From: Phycisphaerae bacterium RAS1
GTDB lineage: Bacteria > Planctomycetota > Phycisphaerae > UBA1845 > Fen-1342
Assembly: GCA_007859745.1 (NCBI GenBank)
Contig: SMLU01000001.1
Span: forward strand, 2,914,001 to 2,978,000
Length of the DNA stretch: 64,000 bases
Direction: 5' to 3'
The notes beneath the pieces were generated by a model. It was not told where the DNA came from. It made no database searches and saw only the letters and a list, made by a program, of their open reading frames with translations. Below are positions 35,415 through 43,178 of the stretch, piece after piece (within the stretch, counting starts at the first letter, position 1; each line of letters starts with the position of its first letter). The translations under genes and the position numbers were made by a program.

Positions 35415-36944
35415 TCAAAGCGCCCGGTCCAGCCGGCGATACTGGATCGCCTCCGCCAGATGCATGGCGCTGATGTTCTCTTTCTCATCCATATCCGCGA
35501 TGGTTCGAGCGACGCGGAGCACCTTGTCGTGCGCCCGCGCCGAGAGCCCCAGCTCGCTCACAGCCTGGCGGAGCACGCGCTCGCCCTCGGCGTCGATGGC
35601 GCAGTGCTTGCGAAGCAGGCGCGACGACATGCGGCCGTTGGTGGTGGTGGAGCCTTCGCCGAAGCGGCGGCGCTGAATGTCGTGCACGCGATGAACGTGC
35701 GCCCGCTGCGTGGCGCTGTCCGTGCCGGGTTTCAGGTCGCGCAGGGCCGCGATCGGCACGGCCGGCACCTCGACGTGCATGTCGATCCGCTCCAGGAGCG
35801 GCCCGGAGACGCGCGCCAGGTACTTGTCAATCTGCGTCGCCGAGCACTTGCACGCCTTCCGCGGATCGGAAAAGTAGCCGCATGGGCAGGGGTTCATCGC
35901 CGCCACCAGCAGGAAATCGGCCGGGAAGCGTACGGCGCTGTGCGCCCGCGCGATCGTCACCGCCCCGTCTTCGATCACCTGCCGCAGCGATTCCAGCACC
36001 GTGCGGGTGAATTCTGGGAACTCGTCCAGGAACAGGACGCCGTGATGGGACAGCGACACTTCGCCCGCGCAAGGGATCGTCCCGCCGCCGACCAGCGCCG
36101 GCGTGCTGATGCTGTGGTGCGGCTGGCGGAAGGGGCGCGTCGCCAGCAGGGCGGAGCCATGGTTGAGCTGGCCGGCGGCGGAGTAGATCTGCGTCGTTTC
36201 CAGCGACTCCTGAAGCGACAGGCCGGGCAGTATCGTCACCAGCCTCTTGGCCAGCATGGTTTTGCCCGTGCCGGGCGGGCCGAGCATGAGGATGTTATGC
36301 CGGCCGGCGGCGGCGATCAGCAGGGCGCGTTTCACCTGCTCCTGCCCGCGCACGTCGGCGAAGTCCACGTCGTATTTCGCGGCCGTCTGGAACAGCGCCT
36401 CGATGTCCACGTGCGTGGCTTCGAGCGGCAATTGCCCCGCCAGAAACGAAGCCGCCTCCGTCAGCGATGAGATGCCGTACACCTCGACGCCGTCCACGAC
36501 GCCGGCTTCTTCAGCGTTTTCGCGCGGCACGATCAGCCCGCGGCGGCTGTTGTCACGGGCCAGGATCGACATCGAGAGGGCGCCCTTGATCGGCCGGACG
36601 CGGCCGTCGAGCGCCAGTTCGCCGGCGATCAGAAAATCCTCGACCACGTCGCTTTGGAGTTGGTCGTCGGCCAGCAGCATGCCCAGTGCAATCGGCAGGT
36701 CGAACGCCGGTCCTTCCTTCTTCACGTCCGCCGGCGCGAGGTTCACCGTCAGCTTCGTCCGTGGAAAAAAGAACCCCGAGTTGGTGAGCGCGCTGCGGAT
36801 GCGATCGGTGCTTTCCTTGACGCCCGAGTCCGGCAGCCCGACCACGGTGGGGGGGCCAAACCCGCGACCGGTGACATCCACCTCCACCTCGCACAGACGG
36901 GCTTCGATCCCCGCCAGAGACATGCTGTGCACACGCGCGAGCAT
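35415..36944 (-). CDS. ComM/YifB family Mg-chelatase-like AAA+ ATPase
   Basis: The 509-residue protein has the YifB/ComM architecture: an N-terminal Lon-protease-like domain (GRGFGPPTVVGLPDSGVKES and FPRTKLTVNLAPADVKKEGP) and an AAA+ ATPase with Walker A GPPGTGKTMLAKR, Walker B GVLFLDEFPEF, and a C-terminal four-cysteine zinc finger in MNPCPCGYFSDPRKACKC. The family includes the ComM branch-migration helicase that promotes recombination during natural transformation in several bacteria. Here only the family assignment is safe. The ATG at 36944 gives the standard length and TAGAAT ends 8 nt before it with no Shine-Dalgarno. Confidence 0.92.
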   Translation of the reverse strand: MLARVHSMSLAGIEARLCEVEVDVTGRGFGPPTVVGLPDSGVKESTDRIRSALTNSGFFFPRTKLTVNLAPADVKKEGPAFDLPIALGMLLADDQLQSDVVEDFLIAGELALDGRVRPIKGALSMSILARDNSRRGLIVPRENAEEAGVVDGVEVYGISSLTEAASFLAGQLPLEATHVDIEALFQTAAKYDVDFADVRGQEQVKRALLIAAAGRHNILMLGPPGTGKTMLAKRLVTILPGLSLQESLETTQIYSAAGQLNHGSALLATRPFRQPHHSISTPALVGGGTIPCAGEVSLSHHGVLFLDEFPEFTRTVLESLRQVIEDGAVTIARAHSAVRFPADFLLVAAMNPCPCGYFSDPRKACKCSATQIDKYLARVSGPLLERIDMHVEVPAVPIAALRDLKPGTDSATQRAHVHRVHDIQRRRFGEGSTTTNGRMSSRLLRKHCAIDAEGERVLRQAVSELGLSARAHDKVLRVARTIADMDEKENISAMHLAEAIQYRRLDRAL

Positions 36945-36952
36945 GGCCGCGA

Positions 36953-36958
36953 ATTCTA
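36953..36958 (-). promoter_or_regulatory. -10 box TAGAAT 8 nt before the ComM gene
   Basis: TAGAAT on the minus strand, 8 nt before the ATG, with no Shine-Dalgarno between. Confidence 0.4.
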
Positions 36959-37092
36959 GCCCGGCGCTCGTGCGCCGGATAGCGGCGGGCGTGTCGCCCT
37001 GCGGCGCGGCGGAGTGGCCTAGATATCGGCACACGCCGCCGGCCGGGCCGACTTTCCGCATTCCGATTGACGTTGCGATCGTCGGCGTATTT

Positions 37093-37130
37093 CCGAACCC
37101 GCCGCGCCAAGCGGCGGGTTGACGATCTCC
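37093..37130. repeat. Half copy of the CCGAACCCGCCGC repeat
   Basis: Single arm CCGAACCCGCCGCGCCAAGC then GGCGGGTTGACGAT. The other arm is missing. Part of the 325-nt gap 36945-37269, which holds no gene. Confidence 0.7.
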
Positions 37131-37144
37131 GGCGAGCGGGGGTG

Positions 37145-37273
37145 CGTAGCAGTGTTGGCGGCGGCCCGCTGGGAACCGAGCCCCAAGCGCAAGCGCGTGG
37201 ACTTTTGCGGGATTGGGTGACGCTCGCACAAGCACCCGCGCGCTCGCGCTTGGGGCTCCGGTTGCGACGCTAC
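37145..37273. repeat. Large inverted repeat around GAGCCCCAAGCGCAAGCGCG
   Basis: Ends CGTAGC and GCTACC and inner arms GAGCCCCAAGCGCAAGCGCG and CGCGCTCGCGCTTGGGGCTC. It is similar in layout to 23125-23259 but with different outer sequence. It overlaps the last few nt of the phosphoesterase gene. Confidence 0.82.
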
Positions 37274-38544
37274 CGCCCGCTCATTGTCACATCGTCCAGA
37301 ATCTCTCCGTTGACCGAAATCTGCCGTAAGTGCAGCGTCGCGCCGTCGATCGCCACATGTGTGAAACTGTGAATGTTGTCGATCACCTTTTCAAAGTACG
37401 CCGGCCGACTCGCCGCCGGCGCGGCCTCGTAGAGCTTCGCCCCGCCCGCACCGCTGACGATGTACACGACGCCGCGCCCTTCCGCGCCGCGTTCACCCGC
37501 GGCGGGCGCCGGCGCCGACGAAACGGCCTCCTGACCCGTCGGCACGCCGTTCCAAAGCGGCCGCGTGCGCTGATACAGATGGTCGTGCCCGCAAAAGACG
37601 ATATCGACGCCCGCCGCCTGGATCGCCGGAACCATCACCCGCTCGATTCCCGGCCGAGACTCGTCCTTGACGTGCGGCCCGACCGTGTAGGGCGGATGAT
37701 GAAAAACCGCGAAGCGCCATCGAATCGCGTGCGGCGCCGCAGCGAACGCCGACGCCATCCACGGCGCGACCCGCGCCGCCAGCTCCGCCTCCGCCAGATT
37801 TGTATCCGCCACGACGATTCGCGCTGAGCCGAAATCAAACCAGTAGTTCTCCTCCGGCGTCAGCCCGGCCGGGCCGTTTTCCGGCAGCTCGAAGACCTCG
37901 CGATAGGCCTGGGCCGGATTCGGCTCCGATACGTCGTGGTTGCCCAGCGACGGCCAGAAGCAGAGGCGGTCGATCAGTCTGCGATAGGGCGCGAAGAATC
38001 GGTCGCGGTAATCGCTGCGCTGGCCGGCGCCGTAAACCAGGTCGCCGGTGTGCAGCAGAAATTTGACGCGCGCGTCCGAGCCGGCCAGCTCCTCCATCCG
38101 CTGCGCGAGCCGGTACTGCTCGGACGAGCCACGCCCGCTGTCGCCGAAGACGATGAACCCGAAGGCGGTCGCCGCCGGCTGAACAGACTTGAGCGCCGCC
38201 TTGTGGAGCACGCGCGATTCGCAAAGGACTTCGTACCGCTGGTCCTTGTCGCGCGGGAGCCCGGTCAGGCGGATGCGGTGCCGCGTGCCGTCCACTTCCG
38301 CGCGCTGGAGCGGCGCGCCGGAATCGCCCGCGCGCACGTCGCAGTGCACGTGGCGATTCGTGTACCAGATCAGCGTCGCCTGGTCGCCGTCCGCGCCCTG
38401 CACCAGCGGCCCCTCGACGATCCGCACCGGCAGAATGAAAGGAAAGACCAGTCGAACCACCGCGCCGACGACAATCGTCGCCACGGCGTAGGCGAGCGCA
38501 TGTGCCGGCAGCGAAGCCATCCATTTCTCCGAAGCGTGGCTCAT
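37270..38544 (-). CDS. Membrane-anchored purple-acid-phosphatase-like metallophosphoesterase
   Basis: The 424-residue protein has an N-terminal membrane segment (ALAYAVATIVVGAVVRLVFP) and a Fn3-like purple acid phosphatase N-domain (about 45-115, ATLIWYTNRHVHCDVRAGDS). The catalytic metallophosphatase domain shows metal ligands in FIVFGDSGRGSSE, LLHTGDLVYGAG, PSLGNHDVSEP, FAVFHHPPYTVGP and VFCGHDHLYQRTR. It would hydrolyse phosphate mono- or diesters outside the cytoplasm using a dinuclear metal centre. The ATG overlaps the stop of the HEAT gene (TGATG), so the two are coupled. Confidence 0.9.
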   Translation of the reverse strand: MSHASEKWMASLPAHALAYAVATIVVGAVVRLVFPFILPVRIVEGPLVQGADGDQATLIWYTNRHVHCDVRAGDSGAPLQRAEVDGTRHRIRLTGLPRDKDQRYEVLCESRVLHKAALKSVQPAATAFGFIVFGDSGRGSSEQYRLAQRMEELAGSDARVKFLLHTGDLVYGAGQRSDYRDRFFAPYRRLIDRLCFWPSLGNHDVSEPNPAQAYREVFELPENGPAGLTPEENYWFDFGSARIVVADTNLAEAELAARVAPWMASAFAAAPHAIRWRFAVFHHPPYTVGPHVKDESRPGIERVMVPAIQAAGVDIVFCGHDHLYQRTRPLWNGVPTGQEAVSSAPAPAAGERGAEGRGVVYIVSGAGGAKLYEAAPAASRPAYFEKVIDNIHSFTHVAIDGATLHLRQISVNGEILDDVTMSGR

Positions 38545-39647
38545 CAGCGGCGCTCCGCGGACGGCGCGCTGGCCGCGCCCGGCGGGACGACCAGCGGGCT
38601 GCGCTGATCGGCGGGCTTGGCCCGATTAGCCTCATACCAGCGCGAGAACGCCTGCTGCGCTGCAGCGCGCGTCCGTTCATCGCAGAAGCCGAATTGCCCC
38701 GAACGCTCGGTGTCGCTCACGAACCCGACCGGCTCGGGCGGCAGCTTGTAGATGCGCAGCAGATTCAGCAGCGCCGCATCGCCCAGCGTCTGCACGATGG
38801 TGCGCTCGCCCGCGGCGCTGCGGCTGAAACGGCGGTCGCGCTGTTCCAGAAAGCGGACGAGCAGGGGCGCCGACTGTTCGTCGCCCAGTGCGCCCAGCGC
38901 GTCGAAGCACTCGGCCAGCAGCGACGGATCGCGGTAGCGCCACTGGTCGAAGAATTCGATCGCATCGGTGATGACCGGCAGCGCCGCGCGGTGCTTTGCC
39001 TGGCCCAGGATGCCGATGGCCTGTTGCGCCCACGTGCCCACCGTGCGGGCCACGTCCTGGTCATTCGCGCCATAAACGCCGGAGCGGAGCGTGCCAACCA
39101 CGTCCGCGACGTAGCGCGTGAGGCCGGAGAGCACGTGCTCGTCATGAAACTCGCGCGCCACCTCCAGCGCCTGCTCGGCGACGGTTTCGTTCCAGTCGTC
39201 CACGCGCGCGACGATCAGGATTCCCGCGGCCGTGCCGGGCTCGAGCGGAATGCGGTGCAGCGCCTCCAGGCGGACGTACTCATTCTCGTCGAAGAGCTGC
39301 TCGAGCAGTTCGCGATGGTCGCCGGCGAAGGCGTCCAGCAGCCGCCGCTGCGGCTGGGCCAGGTTGGCGCGGAAGAGGCGAATGCGAATCTGCGCCTGCA
39401 GGCGGCGAAGAACGGGCCGCAGGCGGAGCTGCTGCTCGACCGAGCGCGACTCCATCGCGCCGAAGGCGTCCGCGATGGGCGCGGCGAGCATTTCAATCAG
39501 CTTGTCGGCCGCGTCCTGGCCGGAGTCCTGGCCGGTTGCGACCGCGTCAATGAGTTTGCGGATTTCCGCGTCGTCGCCGCGGGATGGAGCGGCGTCGCCC
39601 GACAGAATCGCGGCGAGGATGAGCAGGTAGCGAAGGTAAGACGGCAT
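38544..39647 (-). CDS. Exported HEAT-repeat protein
   Basis: The 367-residue product has a signal peptide (LRYLLILAAILSGDAAP, residues about 3-20) and several HEAT-like helical pairs, for example YVRLEALHRIPLEPGTAAGI, WNETVAEQALEVAREFHDEH, TVGTWAQQAIGILGQAKHRA and PSLLAECFDALGALGDEQSA. HEAT solenoids bind proteins; no catalytic motif is visible. The ATG at 39647 has AGGTG 5 nt upstream. Its stop codon overlaps the start of the phosphoesterase gene (TGATG), so it may modulate or scaffold that enzyme. Confidence 0.82.
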   Translation of the reverse strand: MPSYLRYLLILAAILSGDAAPSRGDDAEIRKLIDAVATGQDSGQDAADKLIEMLAAPIADAFGAMESRSVEQQLRLRPVLRRLQAQIRIRLFRANLAQPQRRLLDAFAGDHRELLEQLFDENEYVRLEALHRIPLEPGTAAGILIVARVDDWNETVAEQALEVAREFHDEHVLSGLTRYVADVVGTLRSGVYGANDQDVARTVGTWAQQAIGILGQAKHRAALPVITDAIEFFDQWRYRDPSLLAECFDALGALGDEQSAPLLVRFLEQRDRRFSRSAAGERTIVQTLGDAALLNLLRIYKLPPEPVGFVSDTERSGQFGFCDERTRAAAQQAFSRWYEANRAKPADQRSPLVVPPGAASAPSAERR

Positions 39648-39749
39648 GGGTGCACCTCGGCGCGTAGTGTATCGGCAGGGGAGCGACGGCGTCCCGCCGG
39701 CGCGTGTTTGAACGCTCACCGGCCGCACGTGGGCGGGAGTTTAACCGCG

Positions 39750-39775
39750 CACCGGCGGGACGCCGATGCTCCCCG
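39750..39775. repeat. Single GGCGGGACGCCGATGCTCCCC unit
   Basis: The same 21-nt sequence forms the arms of the large inverted repeat at 44179-44286, and a related one lies at 48092-48122. Confidence 0.7.
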
Positions 39776-39788
39776 TGGACAGAGTTGT

Positions 39789-41015
39789 TCACTCGTATCG
39801 GAGGGCGTCCACGGGATCGAGCCGGCTGGCCTTGTACGCCGGATAGAGTCCGCTGGCGACGCCGACTGACACAGCCGTGAGCACGGCCGTCATGATGACC
39901 AGCGGCGACACAACGGTCTTGAAGAAATCGACGACAACCTTTTCGAGGATGTCAGCGAACATCGCGCCCAGCAGCAGCCCGCACCCGCCGCCGACGAGGC
40001 TGATGATGAGCGCCTCAACCAGGAACTGCAGCAGGATGTCGAGCCGGCGGGCGCCGACCGCCATGCGCACGCCGATTTCACGCGTGCGCTCAGTGACGGA
40101 CACGAGCATGATGTTCATGATGCCGATCCCGCCGACCACCAGCGAGATGCCGGCGATGCTGTAGAAGACGATCTTGAAGATGCCCAGCGTCTGGTTGACG
40201 CCCTGCATCGCCTCCTCCTGATTATAGATGTTGAAGTCTTCCTGTTGGCCAAGGCGGATGCGGTGAGATTCACGCAGCATCCGCTTGACAGACGCTTTCA
40301 CCTTATCCTGCGTGGTCGAGTCTTTGACTCCGACGACGAGCATGTCGAACCAGCGCCGGTTGAAGTAACGCTTCAGTCCGGCCGTGATCGGAATCACCAC
40401 CGATTCGTCCGCGTTGATGAACCCAATGCTGCCGCGCTTTTCAAGCACCCCGACCACCCGGTACGTGGACGGGCCGATCTTCACCGGCTGGCCGACCGCG
40501 TCCGCTCCGCCGAAAAGCTCATCGGCAACCTTCTTGCCCAGACACGCGACGGTCGCGCTTTCGTCAGCGGACTCAGTGGAATTAAACGCGCGCCCGGATG
40601 CCAGCTTGACGGCGTTGATACGAAAATAGGCCTCATTCGTCGCGATCACCGTACAGGTCTGGCTCTTCTGAAAGCGCTTCGCCAGACCCCCCGGTCCGGT
40701 TGCTTGCGGCGCCACGGCTTCGACGTGGTCTGCCAGTTCGCGCTCGATCAACCGCACGTCTTCCACGGTTAGCGTCTGTGTCGCCGCGCCGATCGGTCGC
40801 CCGCCTACACGTGCCTGCACCGGCGTAATGAACAAAACGTTGGACCCCATCGATCGGAAGCTCTTGGCGATCTCGGTCGAGAACCCCTCGAGAATCGACA
40901 TGCACGAAACGACTGACGCCACGCCAATCAGCACTCCCAGCGTCGCCAGGAGCGAGCGGAGGAAGTGCGCGTCGAGGCTGCGCATCGCCGTCGTGATCAG
41001 CCGGAAGTAGAACAT
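39789..41015 (-). CDS. MacB-like ABC transporter permease
   Basis: The 408-residue protein has the type VII (MacB/FtsX) permease layout: one N-terminal membrane helix (LLATLGVLIGVASVVSCMSI), a long periplasmic MacB_PCD domain (about 45-260; EGFSTEIAKSFRSMGSNVLF, FGGADAVGQPVKIGPSTYRV), and three C-terminal helices (FKIVFYSIAGISLVVGGIGI, EALIISLVGGGCGLLLGAMF, VIMTAVLTAVSVGVASGLYP) with the conserved MNIMLVSVTERTREIGVRMA motif. Such permeases transmit force to the periplasm for export or lipoprotein release. No ATPase or adaptor gene lies beside it. TAATAT ends 9 nt before the ATG. Confidence 0.92.
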   Translation of the reverse strand: MFYFRLITTAMRSLDAHFLRSLLATLGVLIGVASVVSCMSILEGFSTEIAKSFRSMGSNVLFITPVQARVGGRPIGAATQTLTVEDVRLIERELADHVEAVAPQATGPGGLAKRFQKSQTCTVIATNEAYFRINAVKLASGRAFNSTESADESATVACLGKKVADELFGGADAVGQPVKIGPSTYRVVGVLEKRGSIGFINADESVVIPITAGLKRYFNRRWFDMLVVGVKDSTTQDKVKASVKRMLRESHRIRLGQQEDFNIYNQEEAMQGVNQTLGIFKIVFYSIAGISLVVGGIGIMNIMLVSVTERTREIGVRMAVGARRLDILLQFLVEALIISLVGGGCGLLLGAMFADILEKVVVDFFKTVVSPLVIMTAVLTAVSVGVASGLYPAYKASRLDPVDALRYE

Positions 41016-41024
41016 ACCGCTTGA

Positions 41025-41030
41025 ATATTA
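41025..41030 (-). promoter_or_regulatory. -10-like TAATAT 9 nt before the MacB-like gene
   Basis: TAATAT on the minus strand, with no Shine-Dalgarno between it and the ATG. Confidence 0.3.
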
Positions 41031-41124
41031 CGGCCGGCTTCGCGCGCCCGCACGCGACGGACGCGGCCGCTCCGACAATTCCCGACGGCGTTGGGTGGGA
41101 TGGGGTCTGAGGCTGTGAACATTT

Positions 41125-41188
41125 GGGTGGGATGGGCGTCTCGCCCGTCCCTACCGTCTCAGCAACGGGCAAGATGCCCGTTCCACCC
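41125..41188. repeat. Double hairpin repeat between divergent genes
   Basis: GGGTGGGATGGGCGTCTCGC copy of the ten-member family, placed between the MacB-like and groES starts. Confidence 0.85.
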
Positions 41189-41196
41189 GAGAGCGT

Positions 41197-41202
41197 TACA
41201 AT
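41197..41202 (+). promoter_or_regulatory. -10 box TACAAT upstream of groES
   Basis: TACAAT 30 nt before the groES ATG; no clear -35, and no CIRCE-type TTAGCACTC operator was seen. Confidence 0.35.
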
Positions 41203-41232
41203 CGGGGGCACCTAACCGGAAAGACGCGACGC

Positions 41233-41550
41233 ATGAACCAGGCCAGCGGCAGCAAGCAGCTCGAAGTGGTCGAACCCATCGGCAAGCGCGTCCTGATCCG
41301 CAAGGATGAGGACAAGAAAACGACCAAGGGCGGAATCCAGCTACCCGGCAACATCGAAATCCCCACCATCACCGGTCGCGTCGTCTCGGTCTCCGCGCAG
41401 ATCGAGCGCGACGAGGACTACCCGATCAGCCAGTACGACCGCGTGCTCTTCAATCCCAAGAACGCCGTGCCGGTCGATTTCGAAGGCGACAACCGGCTGT
41501 TCGTGGTGCCGATCGAGGACATCGTGGCGGTCTTTCGCCGGTCGAAGTGA
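41233..41550 (+). CDS. groES: Co-chaperonin GroES (solo gene)
   Basis: The 105-residue protein is a GroES/Cpn10, the heptameric lid of the GroEL folding chamber. The family layout is complete: VVEPIGKRVLIRKDEDKKTT (roof and first strand), the mobile loop KGGIQLPGNIEIPTITGRVV (here GIQLPG in place of GIVLP), DYPISQYDRVLFNPKNAVPV and the final NRLFVVPIEDIVAV. It carries an N-terminal extension of about 9 residues. There is no groEL next to it, which is unusual; planctomycetes often carry several groES/groEL copies, so this may be an extra or diverged partner. Confidence 0.9.
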   Translation: MNQASGSKQLEVVEPIGKRVLIRKDEDKKTTKGGIQLPGNIEIPTITGRVVSVSAQIERDEDYPISQYDRVLFNPKNAVPVDFEGDNRLFVVPIEDIVAVFRRSK

Positions 41551-41578
41551 TCGCGCCGCCGGCGTCCGGGCCGTTCTT

Positions 41579-41675
41579 CCGAACCCGCCGCGCCAAGCGG
41601 CGGGTTGACGATCGTGAGCGAGCGGCGCCTCACAGGCCGGGGTCGTCGACCCGCCGCTTGGCGCTGCGGGTTCCG
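41579..41675. repeat. Long inverted repeat, CCGAACCCGCCGC...family
   Basis: Arms CCGAACCCGCCGCGCCAAGC and GCTTGGCGCTGCGGGTTCC flank about 40 nt between groES and the STAS gene. Confidence 0.83.
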
Positions 41676-41809
41676 ATAGAAGCAAACGCCGAGCCTGCCG
41701 AAGTCCATCGTTGCACCGTCCCCGGCACGACCCAAACGACGGACCACTTGACACCTCGCCCGGCGGATCGCGCAATACGGCGTCAGGGTCTTTTTCGGGA
41801 GCGGAGGCG

Positions 41810-42154
41810 GTGGCGTCGTCTCAGAAGGTCGATCCAATCGCGCTGGAGCGCAACGGCGAACGGCTGACCTTCATTCTGAGGGGCAGCGAGGAGATTCTTG
41901 CGTCGCTTCCGACGAACTACGACGAGCTGCTGGCCGCGCGGCTGAAGCCGATCCTGTCCGAGCCGGGTGAGTTGCGGGCGGAGATCGACCTGGGGAACCT
42001 GCCGGCGATCAACAGCCGGCAACTGGGGGCGCTGCTGGCGCTTCAGAAGGTGCTGCGGACGCGCTTTGCCAAGGTCACGGTCAGAGGGGCGAGCGACGCC
42101 GTTCGGCAGGTATTCCGGATCACGCGGGCGGAGAAGTTCTTCGAGATGATCTAG
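41810..42154 (+). CDS. STAS-domain anti-anti-sigma-like protein
   Basis: The 114-residue product is a single STAS domain: ERNGERLTFILRGSEEILAS, then LRAEIDLGNLPAINSRQLGA and LLALQKVLRTRFAKVTVRGA, ending with VRQVFRITRAEKFFEMI. In SpoIIAA-like partner-switch proteins the serine in this position (here in INSRQLG) is phosphorylated by an anti-sigma kinase; the preceding Asp is replaced by Asn. The GTG at 41810 is preferred since GGAG lies 8 nt upstream and homology begins there; an ATG 33 codons earlier would add an unrelated tail. No cognate kinase is adjacent; a SpoIIE-type phosphatase lies far away at 60231. Confidence 0.8.
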   Translation: MASSQKVDPIALERNGERLTFILRGSEEILASLPTNYDELLAARLKPILSEPGELRAEIDLGNLPAINSRQLGALLALQKVLRTRFAKVTVRGASDAVRQVFRITRAEKFFEMI

Positions 42155-42185
42155 TGTAGTTGGGCACGCTGCTTGCATCTTGATT

Positions 42186-42242
42186 GGGTGGGACGGGCGT
42201 CTCGCCCGTCGCGCGGGACGGGCGAGACGCCCGTCCCACCCA
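42186..42242. repeat. Double hairpin repeat between convergent genes
   Basis: GGGTGGGACGGGCGTCTCGC and GACGGGCGAGACGCCCGTC, a compact perfect copy between the STAS and transporter stops. Confidence 0.88.
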
Positions 42243-42280
42243 AGGACCTCGCGCATCGCTGGGTCGAGCGGTTCACTTGG

Positions 42281-43012
42281 TTAACCGTGCGACGCGGTCG
42301 CGCCGGCCGCCGACACAATCCAGAAGACGCCCACGCCAATCGCCGCCACGCAGCTTCCGAGCAGCAGTCCGCGAAACGCCCGCTGTCCGTGGCCGTCGAG
42401 GCGGCGGGCGACGCTGCCGACCACCCATGCGAAAAGCGTCATCGCCGCGACGGCGCCCACTCCGAATCCGCCGACGTAAGCGACCGCCGCGGCCCGCGTC
42501 GGCAGCAGCAGCGCCGGCAGGACGCCAAGCAGATGAGACGTCCCGGCCAGCCCGTGCAGCAGGCCGATCCCCAGAGCCGAGTGCGAGTGCGCGTGAGGGG
42601 TGCGCTCATGCGGCGGTGCGGCGGGTGCATGGACGGGGGGGGCGACGGCCTGCGCGTGCACGTGGATGTGCGCGTGGCGCCGGCCGTCATGTTCGTGGAC
42701 GTGCGTGTGAACCCGCGCCGCCAGCCCGCGCCACAATCCCCATACGCCGATCGCGATGAGCACGCCGCCGACGAGTCGCTCGCTCCAGGAGGAAATCAGG
42801 TTGATCGGCAGCCCCTCGCGCAGCAGCAGCGCCAGGGCGGCCAGCACCCAGACCCCGCCCGAATGCCCCACGCCCCACAGGAGCCCGGTAAGCCAGGTGC
42901 GGCGGCGCGCGTCGACGGCCAGAGGCGCCACCGCGGCCAGGTGGTCCGGGCCGGCGAAGACGTGTCCCACGCCCGCAAGCACGCCGGTCATGATGGAGAA
43001 TACGATGGCCAT
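42281..43012 (-). CDS. NicO/HupE-like metal transporter with His-rich loop
   Basis: The 243-residue membrane protein has about six helices. Its first helix carries GVGHVFAGPDHLAAVAPLAV, a variant of the HxxxPDH motif of NicO/UreH nickel and cobalt transporters, and the second GLLWGVGHSGGVW. A cytoplasmic or periplasmic loop is very rich in histidine (HTHVHEHDGRRHAHIHVHAQ, then HERTPHAHSHS), typical of nickel, cobalt or zinc handling. The C-terminal half repeats the fold (GLLHGLAGTSHLLGVLPALL). Metal specificity is inferred, not shown. The start lacks a Shine-Dalgarno. Confidence 0.8.
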   Translation of the reverse strand: MAIVFSIMTGVLAGVGHVFAGPDHLAAVAPLAVDARRRTWLTGLLWGVGHSGGVWVLAALALLLREGLPINLISSWSERLVGGVLIAIGVWGLWRGLAARVHTHVHEHDGRRHAHIHVHAQAVAPPVHAPAAPPHERTPHAHSHSALGIGLLHGLAGTSHLLGVLPALLLPTRAAAVAYVGGFGVGAVAAMTLFAWVVGSVARRLDGHGQRAFRGLLLGSCVAAIGVGVFWIVSAAGATASHG

Positions 43013-43062
43013 TGGGTCAAAGGATCAAGGGATCAAGGGATCAAGGGACCAAGGGACCCAGG
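43013..43062. repeat. Tandem ATCAAGGG repeats
   Basis: About five degenerate 8-nt units (AAAGGATCAAGGGATCAAGG and so on) directly before the transporter gene start on the minus strand. Confidence 0.75.
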
Positions 43063-43125
43063 GACAACGCGCGGAGGTTCGCGGATCGTCGCGCCCTCTA
43101 TCCCTTTCTCCCTTTATCCCTGTCA

Positions 43126-43162
43126 TGCGCATTCTCTGTGCCTCTGTGCCTCTGTGGTTGTT
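43126..43162. repeat. CTCTGTGCCTCTGTGGTT repeat fragment
   Basis: Short copy of the ACCACGGAG/CTCCGTGGT intergenic family, which appears as a full inverted repeat at 46862-47005. Confidence 0.6.
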
Positions 43163-43178
43163 CGTATTTGGACTTGTG

